A DNA stretch of 64,000 bases. It comes from an uncultured bacterium (GTDB lineage: Bacteria; Bacillota; Clostridia; Oscillospirales; Acutalibacteraceae). This document shows positions 60,985 to 64,000 of this stretch, piece by piece. The stretch is taken from positions 80,150-144,149 of the forward strand of contig CASDTH010000032.1 in assembly GCA_949283655.1 (NCBI GenBank). Direction: 5' to 3'. Position numbers and translations under genes: made by a program. Each line of letters opens with the position of its first letter. The stretch's first letter is position 1. Below the pieces are notes generated by a model, which had not been told where the DNA came from, did not search any database, and saw only the letters and a program-made list of their open reading frames with translations.

Positions 60985-61056
60985 TATGCCGCTCTATTCC
61001 TCGGCAGGCGGCCCGAAAGCCATTATACGCAAAGGAACCTGCTGTCTTCGGTGTTA
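60985..61056 (-). promoter_or_regulatory. L10 ribosomal protein leader
   Basis: On the minus strand, ACCGAAGACAGCAGG-TTCCTTTGC ... CCTGCCGAGGAATAG matches the conserved kink-turn-containing L10(L12) binding leader found before rplJ in Firmicutes. The complementary CAGCAGGTTCCT/GCCGAGGAA stem is present. Confidence 0.85.
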
Positions 61057-61066
61057 CAGAACGATG

Positions 61067-61098
61067 ATTATACTAGCACATGGGCGAGCCCATGTCAA
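61067..61098 (-). promoter_or_regulatory. Promoter of rplJ-rplL with palindromic spacer
   Basis: On the minus strand, TTGACA (61093-61098) and TAGTAT (61070-61075, 17-base spacing) overlap a TATAAT (61067-61072, 20-base spacing). The spacer holds the 8-bp perfect inverted repeat ACATGGGC/GCCCATGT (61078-61085 with 61088-61095). Confidence 0.75.
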
Positions 61099-61110
61099 GT
61101 ATCTAAAAGC

Positions 61111-61812
61111 TTATTCCGCGCCGCCGATGCGGTTGAAGTTCACACGCACGCCGGGGCCCATTGTGGTAGCCACCACGCAGGAGCGGATATACTGGCCCTT
61201 CGTCGCGGCGGGCTTCGCCTTGATCACAGCCTCCATCAGAGTGGTGAAGTTTTCATTGAGCTTCTCCGCTCCGAAGGAAACCTTGCCGATCGGGCAGTGG
61301 ATAATGTTGGTCTTGTCAAGGCGGTATTCGATCTTACCAGCCTTGGCCTCTGTGACCGCCTTTGCAACATCCGGGGTCACCGTGCCGGCCTTGGGGCTCG
61401 GCATCAGGCCGCGCGGGCCAAGCACCTTACCAAGGCGGCCCACCAGGCCCATCATGTTCGGCGTTGCGATGGCAACGTCGAAATCCATCCAGCCCTCACC
61501 CTGGATCTTTGCCACAAGCTCTTCCGCGCCGACGAACTCCGCGCCAGCCTCCTCAGCAGCCTTGGCATCGTCACCCTTGGCGAACACAGCCACACGCACG
61601 GATTTACCAGTGCCGTTGGGCAGTACGACCGCGCCACGAACCTGCTGATCCGCATGGCGGGAGTCAACGCCCAGGCGGATATGAGCTTCCACTGTTTCAT
61701 CAAACTTTGCCGTTGCGGTTTTCACCGCGACCTCCAGCGCTTCTGTGGGGTCATAAAGCTTCGACCTGTCGACAAGCTTGGCGCTTTCGACATATTTTTT
61801 ACCATGTTTCAT
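61111..61812 (-). CDS. rplA: 50S ribosomal protein L1
   Basis: 233 residues, ATG with GGGAGGTC upstream. Standard L1 sequence: [74 protein letters not shown] and [18 protein letters not shown]. It is 56 bases from rplK and read in the same unit. Confidence 0.98.
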   Translation of the reverse strand: MKHGKKYVESAKLVDRSKLYDPTEALEVAVKTATAKFDETVEAHIRLGVDSRHADQQVRGAVVLPNGTGKSVRVAVFAKGDDAKAAEEAGAEFVGAEELVAKIQGEGWMDFDVAIATPNMMGLVGRLGKVLGPRGLMPSPKAGTVTPDVAKAVTEAKAGKIEYRLDKTNIIHCPIGKVSFGAEKLNENFTTLMEAVIKAKPAATKGQYIRSCVVATTMGPGVRVNFNRIGGAE

Positions 61813-61868
61813 TCGTCTGACCTCCCTAAAGAGTGGTTAATCGGATGTTTCCTCCCACCCGGGAGCAA

Positions 61869-62294
61869 TTAATCGGAGACAACAATGCCCATGCTGCGCG
61901 CGGTGCCGGCAATCATGCTGGCGGCCGCCTCTATGCTGGCAGCGTTGAGATCGGGCATCTTCTGCTCGGCGATTTTTCTAATCTGCTCACCGGTGATCGT
62001 CGCGACCTTGTTCTTATTCGGCACGCCGGATGCTTTCTCGATCCCGCAGGCCTTTTTGATCAGGACAGCGGCGGGCGGCGTCTTTGTGACGAACGTAAAC
62101 GAACGGTCTGCATAAACGGTGATGACGACCGGGATGATCAGGCCGATATCATTCTTTGTGCGCTCATTGAATTCCTTTGTGAACGCCATAATGTTCACAC
62201 CGTGCTGACCCAGCGCAGGACCGACCGGGGGTGCCGGGGTTGCTTTACCGGCGGGGATTTGCAGCTTAATTAAACCTACAACCTTTTGAGCCAT
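61869..62294 (-). CDS. rplK: 50S ribosomal protein L11
   Basis: 141 residues from ATG 62294 ([32 protein letters not shown]), preceded by TTGGAGGTG. C-terminal rRNA-binding domain with AGTARSMGI. The 142-base gap upstream holds a GGAGCGG/CCGCTCC hairpin and other stems in the leader, perhaps an L1-type operator. Confidence 0.98.
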   Translation of the reverse strand: MAQKVVGLIKLQIPAGKATPAPPVGPALGQHGVNIMAFTKEFNERTKNDIGLIIPVVITVYADRSFTFVTKTPPAAVLIKKACGIEKASGVPNKNKVATITGEQIRKIAEQKMPDLNAASIEAAASMIAGTARSMGIVVSD

Positions 62295-62436
62295 GTTTTG
62301 CACCTCCAAATATATGTGGTAACTGGCGGAGCGGAAAAGCTTTGCCGCTCCTCCCACAGGGGGCGAGCCCCCGCGCCCACAGGCAGAGCCATGCAGGCGC
62401 ATAATAAGCGGCAACGCCGCTGATTACCAGAATGGA

Positions 62437-62988
62437 TTAATCCACAGCCGGCTCCACCTGATCGAGCGCAAACTCGACTGGCGTCTCTCGGCCAAACATG
62501 GAAATCGTCACCCGAACAAGATCCTTCTCCGGATCGATTTCCTCGACCACGCCGGAAAAATCTCCAAACGGGCCGTCAATGATATTGACAAGGTCGCCGA
62601 CCTGATAGGCCACCTCGACTTGCCGCTTCTCCACACCGAGCGCCAGCACTTCCTCATCGCTGAGGGGAACTGGCTTGCTCTCCGGGCCAACAAAGCCCGT
62701 CACGCCTCGGGTGTTGCGGATAACATACCACGTATCGTCAGACATGACGTATTCGCCATTCTCCACATCGACCGCAAGCTTGACCAGAACATAGCCTGGG
62801 AACACCTTGCGCTCCACCTCGCGCTTTTTGTTATCCTTAATTTCAGTAACCGTTTCCATGGGGATCTTCACCTCAAGGATCTGATCCTGCATCTGGCGGT
62901 TTTCCACAACGGTTTCAATATTGTTGGCTACTTTATTTTCATAGCCGGAATAGGTATGGATCACATACCATTTTGCGCTGTCAGCCAT
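62437..62988 (-). CDS. nusG: Transcription termination/antitermination protein NusG
   Basis: 183 residues from ATG 62988 (MADSAKWYVIHTYSGYENKV). N-terminal NGN domain (RNA polymerase binding) with FPGYVLVKL and RNTRGVTGFVG, and a KOW domain near 130-165 (YQVGDLVNIIDGPFGDFSGVVEEIDPEKD). Intact, read with secE and rplK. Confidence 0.97.
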   Translation of the reverse strand: MADSAKWYVIHTYSGYENKVANNIETVVENRQMQDQILEVKIPMETVTEIKDNKKREVERKVFPGYVLVKLAVDVENGEYVMSDDTWYVIRNTRGVTGFVGPESKPVPLSDEEVLALGVEKRQVEVAYQVGDLVNIIDGPFGDFSGVVEEIDPEKDLVRVTISMFGRETPVEFALDQVEPAVD

Positions 62989-63001
62989 TGTTCTCCCCCG
63001 T

Positions 63002-63430
63002 TTAACCGAGCATGCCGAACAGCCGGATGACGCCGGCCTGCGTAGTAGAAGCGGCCTGCGTGACTGCATCCGTCACAGCGTCTGTCGCTGCTTGCGTGAT
63101 CGCCTCTGTTGTTTCAGGCTCCTGCGCCAGGCCCTCGAGCAGGCTCAGGCCTCCTGACAGAGCGAAATCCACAATCCACACGCCAATGCCTATGACCAAA
63201 ATCACCGCGATGACGATGCCGGTGTTTTTCAGCACGGTCTTCGCATCAGGCCAGGTAATTTTTTTGGTTTCACCCCGAAAGTCCTTAAAGAAGCGGGCGA
63301 TTGCCTTGCCGGCACGCACAAAGATATTTGGCTTCTTGGGCTTGTTTGCCTTATCGGCCTTGTCCGCCTTTTTGGATTTGGCCTTCTTTTCGGCCTTTTC
63401 CACAGCGTCCTTTTTCTTTTCGTCAGCCAT
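63002..63430 (-). CDS. secE: Preprotein translocase subunit SecE, with extended tails
   Basis: 142 residues, about twice the usual Gram-positive size. The core FFKDFRGETKKITWPDAKTV and the single helix GIVIAVILVIGIGVWIVDFAL (about 75-93) are standard. In addition the first 40 residues are Lys-rich (EKKKDAVEKAEKKAKSKKAD) and after the helix there is an extracytoplasmic Thr/Ala-rich extension of 40 residues (AITQAATDAVTDAVTQAAS). SecE clamps SecY in the Sec channel. It is 17 bases before rpmG in the same operon. Confidence 0.95.
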   Translation of the reverse strand: MADEKKKDAVEKAEKKAKSKKADKADKANKPKKPNIFVRAGKAIARFFKDFRGETKKITWPDAKTVLKNTGIVIAVILVIGIGVWIVDFALSGGLSLLEGLAQEPETTEAITQAATDAVTDAVTQAASTTQAGVIRLFGMLG

Positions 63431-63447
63431 TCATCTTCCCTCCGCTC

Positions 63448-63597
63448 TTATTTGGTTTCCCTGTGGAGCGTGTGTTTCTTGCAAAATCTGCAATACTTGT
63501 TCATCTCCAGCCTGTCGGGGTTGTTCTTCTTGTTTTTCATCGTATTGTAGTTGCGTTGCTTGCACTCCGTGCAGGATAAAGTGACTTTTACTCTCAT
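63448..63597 (-). CDS. rpmG: 50S ribosomal protein L33
   Basis: 49 residues from ATG 63597 (MRVKVTLSC), with TGGAGGTGCC upstream. Zinc-binding Cys pairs CTEC and CRFC are kept (the C+ form). It is first in rpmG-secE-nusG-rplK-rplA; the longer open frame upstream is not coding. Confidence 0.96.
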   Translation of the reverse strand: MRVKVTLSCTECKQRNYNTMKNKKNNPDRLEMNKYCRFCKKHTLHRETK

Positions 63598-63604
63598 GAC
63601 GGCA

Positions 63605-63944
63605 CCTCCAGTTTTCCGGATATTTTCAGAGCCCGTGCCTATGCTGCTACACATGCGCTTCCCACAGGGCAAGCGAGGGCCCCGCCCCACAAAAACGCGC
63701 GCAGCCAGGCCAACCAAAGCCCCAGCCTCCCTCTAAAAATGGGCACAAAAAAAGAAGCCTCTCAGAGGTACAATCACTATACCACACTTTCGGCAAGCGG
63801 TCAAGTATATTTTTAAGAATCAAGCAAAATCGGGGAGTGTATATGTTAAAATGATGTGACCCCAAAAAGAGGAAGTCAAAGGCTCACTATGGTAGAATGA
63901 AATCACCACAAACCATTCACCAATAGAGAGGACAGAGACTTCCC
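63605..63944. other. Intergenic region between rpmG and the transposase
   Basis: About 340 bases with the rpmG promoter and leader on the left. From about 63857 (TGTGACCCC) on, the sequence is AT-richer and probably belongs to the insertion element; its exact end cannot be fixed without the other end. Confidence 0.5.
63776..63804 (-). promoter_or_regulatory. Promoter of the rpmG-secE-nusG-rplKA operon
   Basis: On the minus strand, TTGACC (63799-63804) and TATAGT (63776-63781) lie 17 bases apart. The leader of about 170 bases before rpmG is GC-rich, with a CCTCTCAGAGG hairpin near 63758. Confidence 0.8.
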
Positions 63945-64000
63945 ATGAAGAGAGTAGCACAAGAAGCGCGAATCCGTCAAGGAGTCGTGAAGTATGCGGA
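63945..64000 (+). mobile_element. Start of a transposase gene (truncated by window end)
   Basis: Only 18 codons are visible (MKRVAQEARIRQGVVKYA). The pattern R-I-R-Q-x-V-V-K-Y-A resembles the N-terminal helix-turn-helix start of IS481/IS3-type transposases found in Clostridia. AGAGGAC lies upstream. The class is tentative. Confidence 0.5.

Overview
The window looks like the chromosome of an anaerobic, endospore-forming, fairly GC-rich member of the Clostridia (Oscillospirales/Ruminococcaceae-like). The support is a spoVA gene pair with a forespore-type promoter, a complete Rnf complex with its flavinylation gene, Gram-positive ribosome-binding sites throughout, frequent TTG starts (GH18, lipase, mgtE, rplJ, several phage-type genes), and the order rpmG-secE-nusG-rplK-rplA-rplJ-rplL. 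The taxonomic call is inference; no rRNA gene is present.

Left part (1-12 kb): the end of an ABC exporter, a tRNA-Gly, two exported cell-wall enzymes that share nearly the same SH3 module (a VanY-type carboxypeptidase and a GH18 protein with three tandem 210-bp SH3 repeats), a radical SAM/SPASM protein, a secreted lipase-like protein, a GH13 glucosidase and an orphan MacB/LolD-type ATPase. 12-15 kb: spoVAC-spoVAD followed by a 63-codon gene instead of spoVAE, then about 1 kb of non-coding DNA packed with inverted repeats. 15-28 kb: two tandem membrane-type M28 peptidases, a Dabb protein, an AEC transporter, a PanE-type reductase, a GPH sugar transporter, yebC, a small XRE regulator, a lone CofE-like ligase, glmS with a small gene in front under a promoter carrying a LexA-like box, and a polysaccharide deacetylase behind a triple direct repeat.

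28-34 kb: a P-type ATPase preceded by a clear yybP-ykoY (Mn2+) riboswitch, two related lipoproteins and an iron-type alcohol dehydrogenase. 34-44 kb: apbE, a NusG-II protein, a Gx transporter and rnfCDGEAB, followed by two sialidase-superfamily paralogues, one without and one with a signal peptide. 44-46.5 kb: an XRE regulator behind operator-like repeats, and mgtE with a Shine-Dalgarno-sequestering hairpin in its leader.

46.5-58.1 kb is the most unusual part: one tightly packed operon of phage morphogenesis genes (terminase small and large subunits, portal, protease-scaffold, decoration protein, capsid, connectors, tube-like protein, LysM protein, hub, spike, gp25, baseplate J, YmfQ-like protein, fibre). 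Its order follows Bacillus PBSX, but it has no sheath, no tail chaperone and no tape measure. A 47-codon gene sits where the tape measure should be. There is no integrase, replication, lysis or regulatory gene. The promoter has its -10 box inside a perfect palindrome and is followed by a terminator-like hairpin. I regard it as a candidate domesticated capsid-plus-short-tail device.

58-64 kb: an anchored extracytoplasmic protein and the ribosomal protein/secE/nusG cluster, with an L10 leader and attenuator before rplJ. The right edge enters a transposase gene.
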